Assembly (NCBI GenBank): GCA_035518095.1
Contig: DATIXX010000028.1
Span: 1-64,000, forward strand
Length of the DNA: 64,000 nucleotides
Source of the DNA: Burkholderiales bacterium
GTDB lineage: Bacteria; Pseudomonadota; Gammaproteobacteria; Burkholderiales; JAHFRG01
Direction: 5' to 3'
Shown: piece by piece, positions 7,682 to 16,561 of the stretch
How the letters are laid out: each line of letters begins with the position of its first letter
Numbering within the stretch: position 1 is the first letter of the stretch
Position numbers and translations under genes: made by a program
Notes under the pieces: generated by a model
What the model was told of the DNA's origin: nothing
The model's database searches: none
The model's input: only the letters and a program-made list of their open reading frames with translations

Positions 7682-8710
7682 ATGTTGAAAGTCGGGGTTG
7701 TCGGGGGCACCGGATATACCGGAGTTGAGCTGCTGCGCTTGCTTGCGCATCATCCCAAGGTCAGCTTGAGCTCAATCACTTCGCGTAGCGAAGCCGGCAT
7801 GGAAGTAAGTGAACTGTTCCCCAGCCTGCGCGGGACGATCGATCTGAAATTTGTGAATCCTTCGGAATCGGAACTCGATTCCTGTGATGTGGTATTTTTC
7901 GCCACGCCGCATGGCGTCGCCATGCAACAGGTACAGGCTTTGCTGAATGCCGGGGTGCGGGTGATAGATTTAGCAGCGGATTTCCGCCTCAAAGATGCTG
8001 CGACATGGGAAAAATGGTATGGTATGCCGCATGCATGCCCGCAACTGCTGAGTGAAGCGGTATATGGATTGCCGGAAATCAACCGCGATAAAATTAGACA
8101 GGCACAGTTGGTCGCAAACCCTGGTTGTTATCCGACCGCAGTGCTGCTTGGTTTTCTGCCATTTGTCGAGTCGGGTGTGACCGATGCTGGGCATCTGATC
8201 GCCGATGCCAAATCGGGGGTTTCTGGTGCGGGGCGCAAAGCTGAAATTGAAACGTTGTTTAGCGAAGCATCGGATAATTTCAAGGCCTACGGTGCGGGTG
8301 CCCACCGTCATTGGCCTGAAATACGCCAGGTGTTGACTGAAGTTGCCGGGAAGGAAGTGGGATTGACATTTGTTCCGCACCTGGCGCCAATGATCCGCGG
8401 TATCCACGCGTCTCTTTACGCACGTCTCACGCGCGAAGCCGACGTGCAAGCGCTGTATGAGAAACGTTACGCGGCGGAAGAGTTTGTGGATGTGCTTCCT
8501 CCCGGAAGCTATCCGGATACGCGTTCGGTGCGTGGAGCAAATTATTGCCGAATTGCCATACATCGACCGCAAAACGGAGATACCGTGGTTGTACTGTCGG
8601 TAATCGATAATCTCGTTAAAGGAGCGGCCGGACAGGCGGTGCAGAACATGAACATCATGTTTGAATTTCCTGAATCCGCAGGTTTGCATCATGTGGCGTT
8701 GCTACCCTAA
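7682..8710 (+). CDS. argC: N-acetyl-gamma-glutamyl-phosphate reductase
   Basis: The 342-residue enzyme reduces N-acetylglutamyl phosphate to the semialdehyde with NADPH, step three of arginine synthesis. The Rossmann motif [17 protein letters not shown] is at residues 5-21, the substrate-binding TPHGVA lies mid N-domain, and the active-site cysteine sits in [10 protein letters not shown] (near residue 145). GAHRHWPEI with a catalytic His follows. An AAAGGAA site precedes ATG 7682. argJ, a later step of the same pathway, lies at 50833. The next gene starts 2 bp after the stop. Confidence 0.96.
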   Translation: MLKVGVVGGTGYTGVELLRLLAHHPKVSLSSITSRSEAGMEVSELFPSLRGTIDLKFVNPSESELDSCDVVFFATPHGVAMQQVQALLNAGVRVIDLAADFRLKDAATWEKWYGMPHACPQLLSEAVYGLPEINRDKIRQAQLVANPGCYPTAVLLGFLPFVESGVTDAGHLIADAKSGVSGAGRKAEIETLFSEASDNFKAYGAGAHRHWPEIRQVLTEVAGKEVGLTFVPHLAPMIRGIHASLYARLTREADVQALYEKRYAAEEFVDVLPPGSYPDTRSVRGANYCRIAIHRPQNGDTVVVLSVIDNLVKGAAGQAVQNMNIMFEFPESAGLHHVALLP

Positions 8711-8712
8711 TT

Positions 8713-9450
8713 ATGATCAAAACGCTGAGAACTAGGTCGGGCATCGCCACGCGCAGAGTGGCGGTGCGCACGCAAGTCGCCTGGTATTGGCGCTGGCTTG
8801 CGATCATTGCCGTAATCACCATGGTTATTGCTCTGGCATGGTGGATGTACGATAACGGCAGAAAATTCGCCGGGTTTGATAGCGATCAAGCGGCGCATGA
8901 AATGGCGCGCCAAGCTGAACTCAATGCGCGCCTGCAAACTGAAAACGCGGCTCTGAGGCAAGAAGTTGCTGCTAGCGAGCGCCAACTTCAGATCGAGCGC
9001 TCGACCTATGGGGATTTGGCAAAACAGGTTAAAGACCTGAGCGACGAGAACACCAGTCTCAAGGAAGACCTGGCTTTTTTTCAAAGCCTGCTTTCCACAG
9101 GCAGCAGGGAAGCCGTGAGCATTTACCGCTTTAACGTCGAGCCTGACTCTTTACCGGGCGAATATCGCTACCGCCTGTTGCTGCTGCAGATGGGACCCAG
9201 ACAAAAGGAGTTTCAGGGTAAATTGCAATTCATCGTCGATGTACTCCAAAACGGCCAAAAAAGCGTGATGACGATCCCGGAACAAAATGATTCGGATCTT
9301 AAGGCGTATAATGTTAACTTCAAGTATTACCAACGAGTTGAAGGCAGTTTCCGGGTTGAACCGGGTGCAGTAGCAACAAGTGTACAGGTGCGGGTGTTTG
9401 AGAATGGTACGGGCGACGCGAAACTCACGCAAACCGTAAACCTGTCTTGA
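8713..9450 (+). CDS. Membrane-anchored coiled-coil protein (DUF6776-like)
   Basis: The 245-residue protein has a basic N-terminus and one transmembrane segment (about residues 26-46, LAIIAVITMVIALAWWMY). A coiled coil follows over about residues 60-115, rich in Glu, Gln and Leu heptads. The C-terminal beta-rich domain contains YRLLLLQMG and ends FENGTGDAKLTQTVNLS. No enzymatic motif is seen. Proteins of this shape are regularly found between argC and a bactofilin gene in betaproteobacteria, which suggests an envelope or cytoskeleton role; that is inference. It lies 2 bp after argC and 14 bp before the bactofilin start. Confidence 0.8.
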   Translation: MIKTLRTRSGIATRRVAVRTQVAWYWRWLAIIAVITMVIALAWWMYDNGRKFAGFDSDQAAHEMARQAELNARLQTENAALRQEVAASERQLQIERSTYGDLAKQVKDLSDENTSLKEDLAFFQSLLSTGSREAVSIYRFNVEPDSLPGEYRYRLLLLQMGPRQKEFQGKLQFIVDVLQNGQKSVMTIPEQNDSDLKAYNVNFKYYQRVEGSFRVEPGAVATSVQVRVFENGTGDAKLTQTVNLS

Positions 9451-9464
9451 ATGGAGAATGCCAC

Positions 9465-9872
9465 ATGTTTGGTAAAAGACCGAGCAAACCGCAGAATCGA
9501 ATAGATTGCCTGATAGGCGCGGGGACCAGCATTGAAGGCAACGTAAATTTCACCGGTGGATTGCGCGTGGATGGGCATATCCGCGGTAATGTGGTATCGA
9601 ATAGTGATACTGCAAGCACGTTGGTACTGAGCGAGCAGGCGCGGATCGAAGGCGAAATCCGCGTCTCGCACGTAGTGATCAACGGCAGCGTGGTTGGTCC
9701 AATACACGCAAGCGATTACATCGAGTTGCAGGCAAAATCGAATGTCACGGGCGATATATACTATAAAACCATGGAAATCCAGCTGGGGGCGGTGGTACAA
9801 GGCCGGTTGGTCTATCAGGACGGTGAGGCCGCGGACAAAGTTCTGGTGTTCAAGCCGGCAACTAGCGATTGA
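9465..9872 (+). CDS. Bactofilin (polymer-forming cytoskeletal protein)
   Basis: This 135-residue protein has the short repetitive beta-helix pattern of bactofilins: GAGTSIEGNVNFTGGLRVDG, HIRGNVV, ARIEGEIRV, VVINGSVVG, YIELQAKSNVTGDIYY and AVVQGRLVYQ. Bactofilins polymerise without nucleotide and organise cell shape and peptidoglycan synthesis sites; they often act with M23 peptidases, and one is encoded at 11456-12775. ATG 9465 follows GGAGA by 7 nt; an in-frame TTG at 9447 is less likely. The erpA promoter overlaps its stop codon. Confidence 0.9.
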   Translation: MFGKRPSKPQNRIDCLIGAGTSIEGNVNFTGGLRVDGHIRGNVVSNSDTASTLVLSEQARIEGEIRVSHVVINGSVVGPIHASDYIELQAKSNVTGDIYYKTMEIQLGAVVQGRLVYQDGEAADKVLVFKPATSD

Positions 9873-9898
9873 CCGGGACGGAAACCACGACGCATAAT
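9869..9898 (+). promoter_or_regulatory. Promoter of erpA
   Basis: TTGACC (9869-9874) and CATAAT (9893-9898) are separated by 18 bp, each matching consensus at 5 of 6 positions. Transcription would begin near 9905. The -35 box overlaps the bactofilin stop codon. Confidence 0.65.
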
Positions 9899-9940
9899 AG
9901 AACTCTTATGTTTTTTTATTTGGCGCATTAGGAGCTTAAA

Positions 9941-10291
9941 ATGAACACGATGACTGAAATCCCGACGCCCCTTATTTTTACCGAGAGCGCGGCGAGCAAG
10001 GTCAAGCAGTTAATTGACGAAGAAGGCAACCCGGATTTGAAGTTGCGCGTATTCGTGACTGGGGGCGGTTGCTCCGGTTTCCAGTACGGCTTTACGTTTG
10101 ACGAAGTTAGGAACGAGGACGACACGTCAATGGAAAAAAACGGTGTGACGCTGTTGATCGATCCTATGAGCTTTCAGTACCTAGCGGGAGCGGAAATTGA
10201 TTACCAGGAAGGAGTGGAAGGAGCGCAATTTGTGATCAAGAATCCAAATGCTACGTCCACGTGCGGGTGCGGCTCTTCTTTCTCGGCTTAA
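9941..10291 (+). CDS. erpA: Iron-sulfur cluster insertion protein ErpA
   Basis: The 116-residue A-type carrier delivers Fe-S clusters to apoproteins, including isoprenoid-synthesis enzymes. The three cluster-binding cysteines are present: Cys 44 in [13 protein letters not shown], and Cys 108 and Cys 110 in the C-terminal [14 protein letters not shown] at 9930-9934 lies 6 nt before ATG 9941. The GCSGFQYGF and [15 protein letters not shown] stretches match ErpA better than IscA or SufA. It is convergent with anmK. Confidence 0.95.
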   Translation: MNTMTEIPTPLIFTESAASKVKQLIDEEGNPDLKLRVFVTGGGCSGFQYGFTFDEVRNEDDTSMEKNGVTLLIDPMSFQYLAGAEIDYQEGVEGAQFVIKNPNATSTCGCGSSFSA

Positions 10292-10339
10292 ATCAATCGC
10301 GGCGTGCATGGAAGGGCGCATGCCCGCACTAGGCTCACG

Positions 10340-11437
10340 TTATTTTTTGTAAATTGCTCCCAGTACACGCTCGCCTTTAGCGCCGGTAGTTTGCGGAAGA
10401 TTTCCAGGCTTTCCTTGCAAAGTCTGCCAGGCAAGCCATGCGAATGCATAGGCTTCAAGCGCCTGCGGATTAATTCCCAATGCGTCTGTAACACCGGTCT
10501 TAATAGCCGGCAGAGCTTGCCGCAATTTCTCAACCAGTACCCGGTTGCGTGCTCCACCTCCACACAAATAAATTTCCTCTGCGCCTGGACAGTGCTCTGA
10601 AACGGCTTGAGCGATACTTTGCACAGTCAGATCCAGCAACGTTGCTTGGACGTCCCGAGCTGCTTCCTTTCCTGACAAAAAACCGTTCAACCATTGCAGG
10701 TTGAATTGTTCGCGACCGCAGCTTTTCGGCGGCTGCTGCCTGAAAAAAGGGTGGCCAAGCAACTGCTTCAATAAATCAGGAATGATGTTTCCGCTTGCCG
10801 CCCACGCGCCGTCCGCGTCAAAGCGCTGGCCGGTTTGGACTTCGCACCAGGCATCCAAGAGCATGTTGCCGGGGCCGCAGTCGAAGCCGAAATACGCACC
10901 TTTGCGCGGCAGCGTGGTGAGATTACTGATGCCCCCAACATTCACGATTACCCGGTGAGCAGTCCGGCTGGGAAAAAGCGCGCGGTGAAAAGCCGGTACC
11001 AGCGGCGCGCCACTTCCTCCTGCTGCAATATCACGGCTGCGGAAATCAGACACTACGCTGATTTTGCACAATTCAGCGAGTAGGGCGGCATTGCATAGCT
11101 GCACGCTGTAACCTTGTTGCGGATTGTGGCGCACCGTCTGCCCATGGCAGCCGATGGCGCGGATTTGTTCGGCCTTGCGGCGCGTCTGCGCGAGCAATTC
11201 GTTGACGGTCGTGGCATAGCAACGCGCAACTTCGTTTGCAGCGAGCATGGCACGATGCAATTCATTCTCGTTCGGGTGCTGCAACGACAACATTTGGCCG
11301 CGCAGTGTGTTGCTATAAGGCTGGTAGAAATGGTGAAGTAGCCGCCATGGGTGACGGCTGAAGTCGGCGAGCACCGCGTCTACCCCATCGAGACTGGTGC
11401 CGGACATAATCCCGACAAGTAGTTCTGACGCTTTCAA
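10340..11437 (-). CDS. anmK: Anhydro-N-acetylmuramic acid kinase
   Basis: The 365-residue kinase phosphorylates and opens 1,6-anhydro-MurNAc released by lytic transglycosylases, giving MurNAc-6-phosphate for cell wall recycling. It starts with the phosphate-loop signature GIMSGTSLDGVDAVL (residues 9-23). It then shows GCHGQTVRHNP, the FRSRDIAAGGSGAPLVP metal/substrate region, VNVGGISNLT and a late LCGGGARN nucleotide-binding loop. It lies 18 bp downstream of an M23 peptidase gene on the same strand, so wall cleavage and recycling functions are paired in one unit. Confidence 0.95.
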   Translation of the reverse strand: MKASELLVGIMSGTSLDGVDAVLADFSRHPWRLLHHFYQPYSNTLRGQMLSLQHPNENELHRAMLAANEVARCYATTVNELLAQTRRKAEQIRAIGCHGQTVRHNPQQGYSVQLCNAALLAELCKISVVSDFRSRDIAAGGSGAPLVPAFHRALFPSRTAHRVIVNVGGISNLTTLPRKGAYFGFDCGPGNMLLDAWCEVQTGQRFDADGAWAASGNIIPDLLKQLLGHPFFRQQPPKSCGREQFNLQWLNGFLSGKEAARDVQATLLDLTVQSIAQAVSEHCPGAEEIYLCGGGARNRVLVEKLRQALPAIKTGVTDALGINPQALEAYAFAWLAWQTLQGKPGNLPQTTGAKGERVLGAIYKK

Positions 11438-11455
11438 GGAATGGTGTGACGGTGC

Positions 11456-12775
11456 TTAATCGAGCTTGGCGAAGTGAGTGCCACGCGCCAACGCAAGTCG
11501 TGTGATCAACGGGCTGACGGCAGCGTAAAAAGCCGGCATAAGCTGCGGCGTGATTGGCCGCCCTTCCGGTATCGCAACCTGCGCCGGATTCCGCTGTACG
11601 CCGTTGATGCGGAATTCGTAATGCAAATGCGGACCGGTGGCAAGTCCCGTCATCCCGACATAGCCGATGACATCACCCTGCTTTACTTTCTGACCGCGAT
11701 GCAATCCGACTGCAAAACGCGAAAGATGACCGTAAACCGTGTCGTATATCCGCTGGTGTTTAAGTATTACCACATTCCCGTATCCGTTCTGCTCGCCGAC
11801 AAAGCTGACGGTCCCGTCAGCGGTGGCTTTGACTCGCGTTCCAATAGGCGCCGCGTAATCTATGCCCTTATGAGCGCGCCATTCCTTGAGCAGGGGATGA
11901 TAGCGCATATTGCTGAAACCGGACGTCACGCGCGAAAATTCCAGTGGTGAGCGCAGGAACGTCTTGCGCATATTTTTCCCATCGGGTGTGTAATAGCCAC
12001 CATACCCGCGGCCATCGTTGAAGTACAGCGCCTGGTAGCGTTTGCCCTGGTTGACAAACTCAGCAGCTAACACGCGTCCGCTTTTGACCGGTTTTCCAGC
12101 CGCAAAAAACATTTCGTAGACTACGCTGAAGCTGTCGCCTTCCCGGATGTCACGGTGGAAATCTATGTCCGAAGAAAAGATATCGGCAATTTGCAAGGAG
12201 ACGCTGTCAGGTAGATTCACCGCATCGGTCGCGGCAAACAGCGAGCTGCTGATTTTTGCCGATTTCATCACGATTAGCCGCTCTAACGCCAACGGCTGCT
12301 CACTGAACATGAAGCCGCCTACTTTTTTTTCCGCGACGAATATACTCCCATTACTTTCTATATAACGCAGCGACAGCAACTCGCCCGAATTCCCGGTAAC
12401 GATCTGCACGGTCTTGCCCGGCACGAGTTGACGCAGCGGCTTGAGTTGCTTGACATTGCGCGTTAGAAAAATTACCTCTGACCGTCTTACTCCCAGTCTT
12501 GCCAGCAGGCTGATAATGGTATCCCCGCGCTGGATGCGTTCTTCACGCCAGAATTCGCCAGGCATTGCGCCATCGACCGTGTGCGGCGGCAAATCCAGTT
12601 CTTCAACGACTGTTTCCATGGGAACCGAGCGGGTCGGGGCGTAGGCGGCAATGCCAAAAGCGGCCACCATGCTGAACAATGGAATCGTGAGCAACGCCAA
12701 CACCCAGCGCCGCCTGATTTTCGGTGTGAGCCGTATTACCTTTTGCGCTAGAATTATTATTTTATTGCCGGTCAT
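11456..12775 (-). CDS. M23 family murein DD-endopeptidase (MepM-like)
   Basis: The 439-residue protein has an N-terminal membrane anchor (about residues 22-44). A LysM/OapA-like region follows ([19 protein letters not shown], about 80-125), and a C-terminal LytM domain carries the zinc ligands in [14 protein letters not shown] and [12 protein letters not shown]. Such periplasmic enzymes cut peptide cross-links in peptidoglycan to allow growth. ATG 12775 is chosen because the anchor begins soon after; a start about 29 codons upstream in the same frame would lie in the tyrS control region. It precedes anmK in the same transcription unit and diverges from tyrS. Confidence 0.9.
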   Translation of the reverse strand: MTGNKIIILAQKVIRLTPKIRRRWVLALLTIPLFSMVAAFGIAAYAPTRSVPMETVVEELDLPPHTVDGAMPGEFWREERIQRGDTIISLLARLGVRRSEVIFLTRNVKQLKPLRQLVPGKTVQIVTGNSGELLSLRYIESNGSIFVAEKKVGGFMFSEQPLALERLIVMKSAKISSSLFAATDAVNLPDSVSLQIADIFSSDIDFHRDIREGDSFSVVYEMFFAAGKPVKSGRVLAAEFVNQGKRYQALYFNDGRGYGGYYTPDGKNMRKTFLRSPLEFSRVTSGFSNMRYHPLLKEWRAHKGIDYAAPIGTRVKATADGTVSFVGEQNGYGNVVILKHQRIYDTVYGHLSRFAVGLHRGQKVKQGDVIGYVGMTGLATGPHLHYEFRINGVQRNPAQVAIPEGRPITPQLMPAFYAAVSPLITRLALARGTHFAKLD

Positions 12776-12877
12776 CGGCTTTTTGGGGATTGCATGGTAG
12801 GCAAGTTTAGCAAAAAACAAAGCAACGGCAAAACGAACTCCTCCCAGCCCAGACTTCACCACGAATTTGTAACCGGA

Positions 12878-14077
12878 ATGGACCTAATTGCACAAGCCAT
12901 GCAGATCATCAAACGCGGCTGCGATGAGCTGCTGGTCGAAAGCGAATTGATAGAAAAATTAAAATCGGCCAAACCATTGCGCGTTAAAGCCGGTTTTGAT
13001 CCGACCGCGCCTGATTTGCATCTCGGTCATACTGTGCTGCTCAACAAAATGCGCCAGTTGCAGGACCTCGGTCATCAGGCGTTGTTTTTAATTGGCGATT
13101 TCACCGGCATGATCGGTGATCCGAGCGGGAAAAATGCCACTCGGCCACCGCTTTCGCGCAAGGAGATCGCCGAAAACGCGCAGACCTATGCCGGCCAGGT
13201 TTTCAAAATCCTGAGAAAGGAACAAACGGAGGTCGTATTTAACTCCACTTGGATGGACAAATTCAGCGCAGCCGACATGATAAGACTGGCCGCGACTTAT
13301 ACTGTAGCGCGAATGTTGGAGCGAGACGATTTTGGCAAGCGCTATAAAAGCAATCTGCCTATTGCGATTCACGAATTCCTTTACCCGCTGGTGCAGGGCT
13401 ATGACTCAGTGGCGCTTAAAGCCGACCTGGAACTGGGCGGCACGGACCAGAAATTCAATTTGCTGATGGGTCGCGAAATGCAGAAGCAGTTTGGGCAGGT
13501 ACCGCAGTGCGTATTAACCATGCCGCTGCTGGAAGGATTGGACGGCGTCAACAAAATGTCCAAGTCACTTGGCAACTATGTGGGAATCACCGAATCACCC
13601 CAGGAGATCTTCGGCAAATTGATGTCGATTTCAGACGAGCTAATGTGGCGTTACGTAGACTTGCTTTCTTTCGAGCCGCTCGTTTCGATTGCACGCTGGA
13701 AAGAGCAGGTGCAGGAGGGCCGCAACCCACGCGAAATTAAGGTCATCTTTGCGCAGGAAATCGTGACGCGGTTTCACGGTAAGAAGGCGGCAGACAAGGC
13801 TGCCGTCGATTTTGAAGCGCGTTTCAAAAACGGTGCGCTTCCCGACGTGCTTCCGCAATATACATTGCAAGCCGGCGAATCAGGCATTGGAATTGCACAG
13901 ATGATGAAGCAGGCAGGATTGACCGCAAGCACGTCCGCAGCCTTGCGCATGCTCGAACAGGGTGGAGTAAGGCTGGACGGTGCCAAAGTAAGCAATAAAT
14001 CACTTAATCTGCCTAAAGGGAAAACCATTATCTTGCAGGTCGGCAAACGGAAATTCGCGAGAATCAAGCTAATCTGA
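12878..14077 (+). CDS. tyrS: Tyrosyl-tRNA synthetase
   Basis: The 399-residue class I synthetase charges tRNA-Tyr. The HIGH-type motif is HLGH at residues 48-51 and the KMSKS loop is at residues 226-230. The C-terminal 60 residues form an S4 RNA-binding domain ([18 protein letters not shown]). The Rossmann region has [19 protein letters not shown] and [16 protein letters not shown], typical of the beta/gamma TyrRS subgroup. The frame is open up to 28 codons further upstream (ATG 12794). ATG 12878 is preferred because homologous proteins begin with [14 protein letters not shown]-like sequence; no clear ribosome binding site decides it. Confidence 0.95.
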   Translation: MDLIAQAMQIIKRGCDELLVESELIEKLKSAKPLRVKAGFDPTAPDLHLGHTVLLNKMRQLQDLGHQALFLIGDFTGMIGDPSGKNATRPPLSRKEIAENAQTYAGQVFKILRKEQTEVVFNSTWMDKFSAADMIRLAATYTVARMLERDDFGKRYKSNLPIAIHEFLYPLVQGYDSVALKADLELGGTDQKFNLLMGREMQKQFGQVPQCVLTMPLLEGLDGVNKMSKSLGNYVGITESPQEIFGKLMSISDELMWRYVDLLSFEPLVSIARWKEQVQEGRNPREIKVIFAQEIVTRFHGKKAADKAAVDFEARFKNGALPDVLPQYTLQAGESGIGIAQMMKQAGLTASTSAALRMLEQGGVRLDGAKVSNKSLNLPKGKTIILQVGKRKFARIKLI

Positions 14078-14136
14078 ATCAAGCGTTAAGTCCGCACACA
14101 AGCTCATGTTTGACACCTTTACATCCCCGTTGTGGA

Positions 14137-14145
14137 TGCTATTCT
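14137..14145 (+). promoter_or_regulatory. Possible extended -10 element before birA
   Basis: TGC-TATTCT at 14137-14145 resembles an extended -10 box. A start 6-8 nt later would fall at the birA ATG (14155), giving a nearly leaderless mRNA; no ribosome binding site is visible there. The TTGACA at 14110-14115 is too far away (24 bp) to be its -35. Confidence 0.3.
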
Positions 14146-14154
14146 AATTAACCC

Positions 14155-15135
14155 ATGAAACCCTTGACCTTCGCGGTATTGCGGCTACTCGCGGATGGCG
14201 AGTTCCACTCCGGCGAAGATCTGGCAAACATGCTCGGTGTCTCCCGCGCCAGCATTTGGAACGCGTTAAAAGAGGCGGATGCAATGGGTTTGACGCTGTA
14301 CAGAATCCGCGGGCGCGGCTACCGTTTGGCCGAACCCGTGCAATGGTTGGATAAGTCCAGGATTATTTCAGCGCTGGGCGCGCATGCAAACCGGTTTAAA
14401 CTTGAACTTATTGATTGCATCGATTCGACAAATACTTTGCTAATGCAAAAGGCTTCTGGCGCAGTAGATGGCAGCGTGCTGGCGGCGGAACTGCAAACGC
14501 GCGGGCGTGGCAGACGCGGACGACACTGGCACGCGAATTTGGGTGGAGCGCTGACTTTTTCGTTGCTGTGGCGCATTGACCAGGGCGTCGGTTTTCTGAC
14601 CGGCTTAAGTCTGGCAGTAGGGGTGGCGCTACTGCGCGCGCTAAAGTCACTCGGCGTAAGCGGCGCAGCATTGAAATGGCCGAATGACGTCGTGCATCAT
14701 AATTGCAAACTTGCGGGCATCCTGATCGAAGTACAGGGAGATGTGCTGGGGCCGAGCCTTGCGGTCATCGGCATCGGAATGAATCTCAAGCTCTCGGAAC
14801 GAACAAAGGCTGTTATTGGACAGCAGACAACAGACTTATATTCGGTTACCGGCCTAGTCCCGGAGCGCAACCATGCGCTAGCATGCATATTGCGGCACCT
14901 GGCCCAAGTACTGGATATTTTCGCGGTGCACGGATTCAGCGGTTTGCGGAAAGAATGGGTTGAGCACCACGCGTACCAAAATAAAAATGTCAGAATTCTG
15001 CTTCCAGAAAATGGCACCGATGAAGGCATTGTGACGGGCGTCGACACTGCGGGCGCGTTACTGATCAAGACAAGTGACGGAGAGCGCCGTTACAACACGG
15101 GAGAGATTAGCCTGCGTGCGGGGCATGTCCTGTGA
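14155..15135 (+). CDS. birA: Biotin-protein ligase / biotin operon repressor
   Basis: This 326-residue bifunctional protein has an N-terminal winged helix (residues 1-62, with SGEDLANMLGVSRASIWNAL). A ligase domain with the biotinyl-AMP loop GRGRRGRHW (near residue 118), LKWPNDV and KLAGILIEVQGD follows, then a C-terminal SH3-like domain. It activates biotin and attaches it to acetyl-CoA carboxylase carrier protein; the DNA-binding part suggests it also represses biotin genes, none of which are in the window. No Shine-Dalgarno sequence is seen before ATG 14155. It overlaps coaX by 4 bp. Confidence 0.95.
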   Translation: MKPLTFAVLRLLADGEFHSGEDLANMLGVSRASIWNALKEADAMGLTLYRIRGRGYRLAEPVQWLDKSRIISALGAHANRFKLELIDCIDSTNTLLMQKASGAVDGSVLAAELQTRGRGRRGRHWHANLGGALTFSLLWRIDQGVGFLTGLSLAVGVALLRALKSLGVSGAALKWPNDVVHHNCKLAGILIEVQGDVLGPSLAVIGIGMNLKLSERTKAVIGQQTTDLYSVTGLVPERNHALACILRHLAQVLDIFAVHGFSGLRKEWVEHHAYQNKNVRILLPENGTDEGIVTGVDTAGALLIKTSDGERRYNTGEISLRAGHVL

Positions 15136-15857
15136 TTCTTGCAGTAGACGCGGGCAACAGCCGCATCAAATGGGGCTTACATAATGGCACCTGGATCAGT
15201 CTGGGAACAGCCGATCACGGCGATGTTTCGGGTTTGCGTGAAGCGTGGCATAACCAGCCTTCCCCTAATCGCGTCGTAATCGCCAATGTTGCCGGGAAGA
15301 AGATCGGGTCCGCTTTGCAAAAATTGATCAATGGCTTCCATGCCAAGACTCATTGGGTTAACGCGCGGGCGTTTCAATGTGGGGTGCATAATACCTATGC
15401 GGTTCCTTCGCAACTGGGCGCAGACCGTTGGGCCGCGGCGATTGCAGCATGGCACGTCTGTCGTGAGGCGTGTGTGGTGGTAAATGCCGGCACCGCGGTG
15501 ACAGTGGACGCCTTGTCCGGCGAGGGTGTTTTTTTGGGAGGTTTGATTATTCCCGGAATGTCGCTAATGCGCGAGTCACTGGCAGAAAATACCGCGGTAC
15601 TCGAACTTGAACGCGGAGCATTCAAGCCGTTTCCTGTCAATACTGCGGACGCGATTCAAAGCGGGGTTGTGCTGGCATTGTGTGGTGCTATCGAAAGCAT
15701 AAGAAATTCTCTGCACCCAAGCGAAGTTCCACTGTGTATATTGAGCGGAGGCAACGCCAGGGATCTTCATCCGCATCTCAGGCCGCCTGCCAAAATCATC
15801 GATAATCTGGTGCTGGAGGGTTTGGTGATCATCGCTACGGAAGGCGCCGCAAAGTGA
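15132..15857 (+). CDS. coaX: Type III pantothenate kinase
   Basis: The 241-residue enzyme phosphorylates pantothenate, the first step of coenzyme A synthesis. It has the ASKHA phosphate motif LAVDAGNSRIKWG at residues 3-15, the QLGADRWAAAIAAW region with the catalytic Asp, and NAGTAVTVDAL. The last CoA enzyme, coaE, lies at 54990-55610. The gene overlaps birA by 4 bp and the SPOR-domain gene by 4 bp (GTGA), so the three form a coupled operon; birA-coaX pairing is common in betaproteobacteria. Confidence 0.95.
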   Translation: MILAVDAGNSRIKWGLHNGTWISLGTADHGDVSGLREAWHNQPSPNRVVIANVAGKKIGSALQKLINGFHAKTHWVNARAFQCGVHNTYAVPSQLGADRWAAAIAAWHVCREACVVVNAGTAVTVDALSGEGVFLGGLIIPGMSLMRESLAENTAVLELERGAFKPFPVNTADAIQSGVVLALCGAIESIRNSLHPSEVPLCILSGGNARDLHPHLRPPAKIIDNLVLEGLVIIATEGAAK

Positions 15858-16552
15858 AGTGGTTTTTCTACCTTTTGTTGCTCGCCAATGTGGGATACCT
15901 TGCCTATACGCAGTTGCTTGCCGGAGGGCGCGACGAAGAGTCAGTCGCCTATCGTCAACTGTATCCTGAAAAAATAAAACTGATCAAACCCAAAGAAGTG
16001 CCCATGGCCCCGGCGACGAAACCGGCGCAAAAACCGGAAACCGCCCCGTCTGCGAGCAGGCCTTTGGGGTGTCTTGAATGGGGAGCATTCAGCGGCAATG
16101 AACAGGCACGAGTCCAGGAGGCGCTGGAAAAACTACAACTCGGCGACAAGGTAACCCTGCGTAGTGGTGAAGAAACGGTGGATTACTGGGTTTATATTCC
16201 GCCGTTGAAGAGCAAGAAAGACGCCGAAAAAAAAATCGGTGAACTCAAGGCGCGCGGAATTGCGGAGTACTTCCTCGTGCAGGACAACAGCCAGTGGCAT
16301 AACGCTATTTCACTTGGGATATTCAAAAGTGAGGATTTGGCGCGAAGTTATCTCGCCAAACTTCAGGCAAAAGGGGTCAAATCGGCGGTCATCGGGGAGC
16401 GCAATCAAAAAGTCAAGCGAATTTTTTTCCAGATCCGCGGCGTTGGCGACGCCCAGGCGAGCAAACTTGCCGAACTACAGAGCAAGTTTTCGGGTAGCGA
16501 GCTTAAAACGGTAGACTGCGCCAAATTTGAGAGCGCCAGCGCCGTGCACTGA
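15854..16552 (+). CDS. SPOR domain-containing membrane protein
   Basis: The 232-residue protein starts at GTG 15854, overlapping the coaX stop as GTGA. A single transmembrane segment (about residues 3-20) is followed by a Lys/Pro/Ala-rich linker. The C-terminal domain has the SPOR pattern: LGCLEWGAFSGNEQARV, YWVYIPPLKSKKDAEKKI and a second half-repeat HNAISLGIFKSEDLARSYL. SPOR domains bind denuded glycan strands at the septum. Being downstream of birA-coaX is a conserved placement without a known functional link. Confidence 0.85.
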   Translation: MKWFFYLLLLANVGYLAYTQLLAGGRDEESVAYRQLYPEKIKLIKPKEVPMAPATKPAQKPETAPSASRPLGCLEWGAFSGNEQARVQEALEKLQLGDKVTLRSGEETVDYWVYIPPLKSKKDAEKKIGELKARGIAEYFLVQDNSQWHNAISLGIFKSEDLARSYLAKLQAKGVKSAVIGERNQKVKRIFFQIRGVGDAQASKLAELQSKFSGSELKTVDCAKFESASAVH

Positions 16553-16561
16553 TTTGCCGTT

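Noticed and set aside
7970-8692. 240-codon minus-strand frame opposite argC
   Set aside because: argC is complete with all motifs; the antisense frame is His/Arg/Cys-rich nonsense typical of a shadow.
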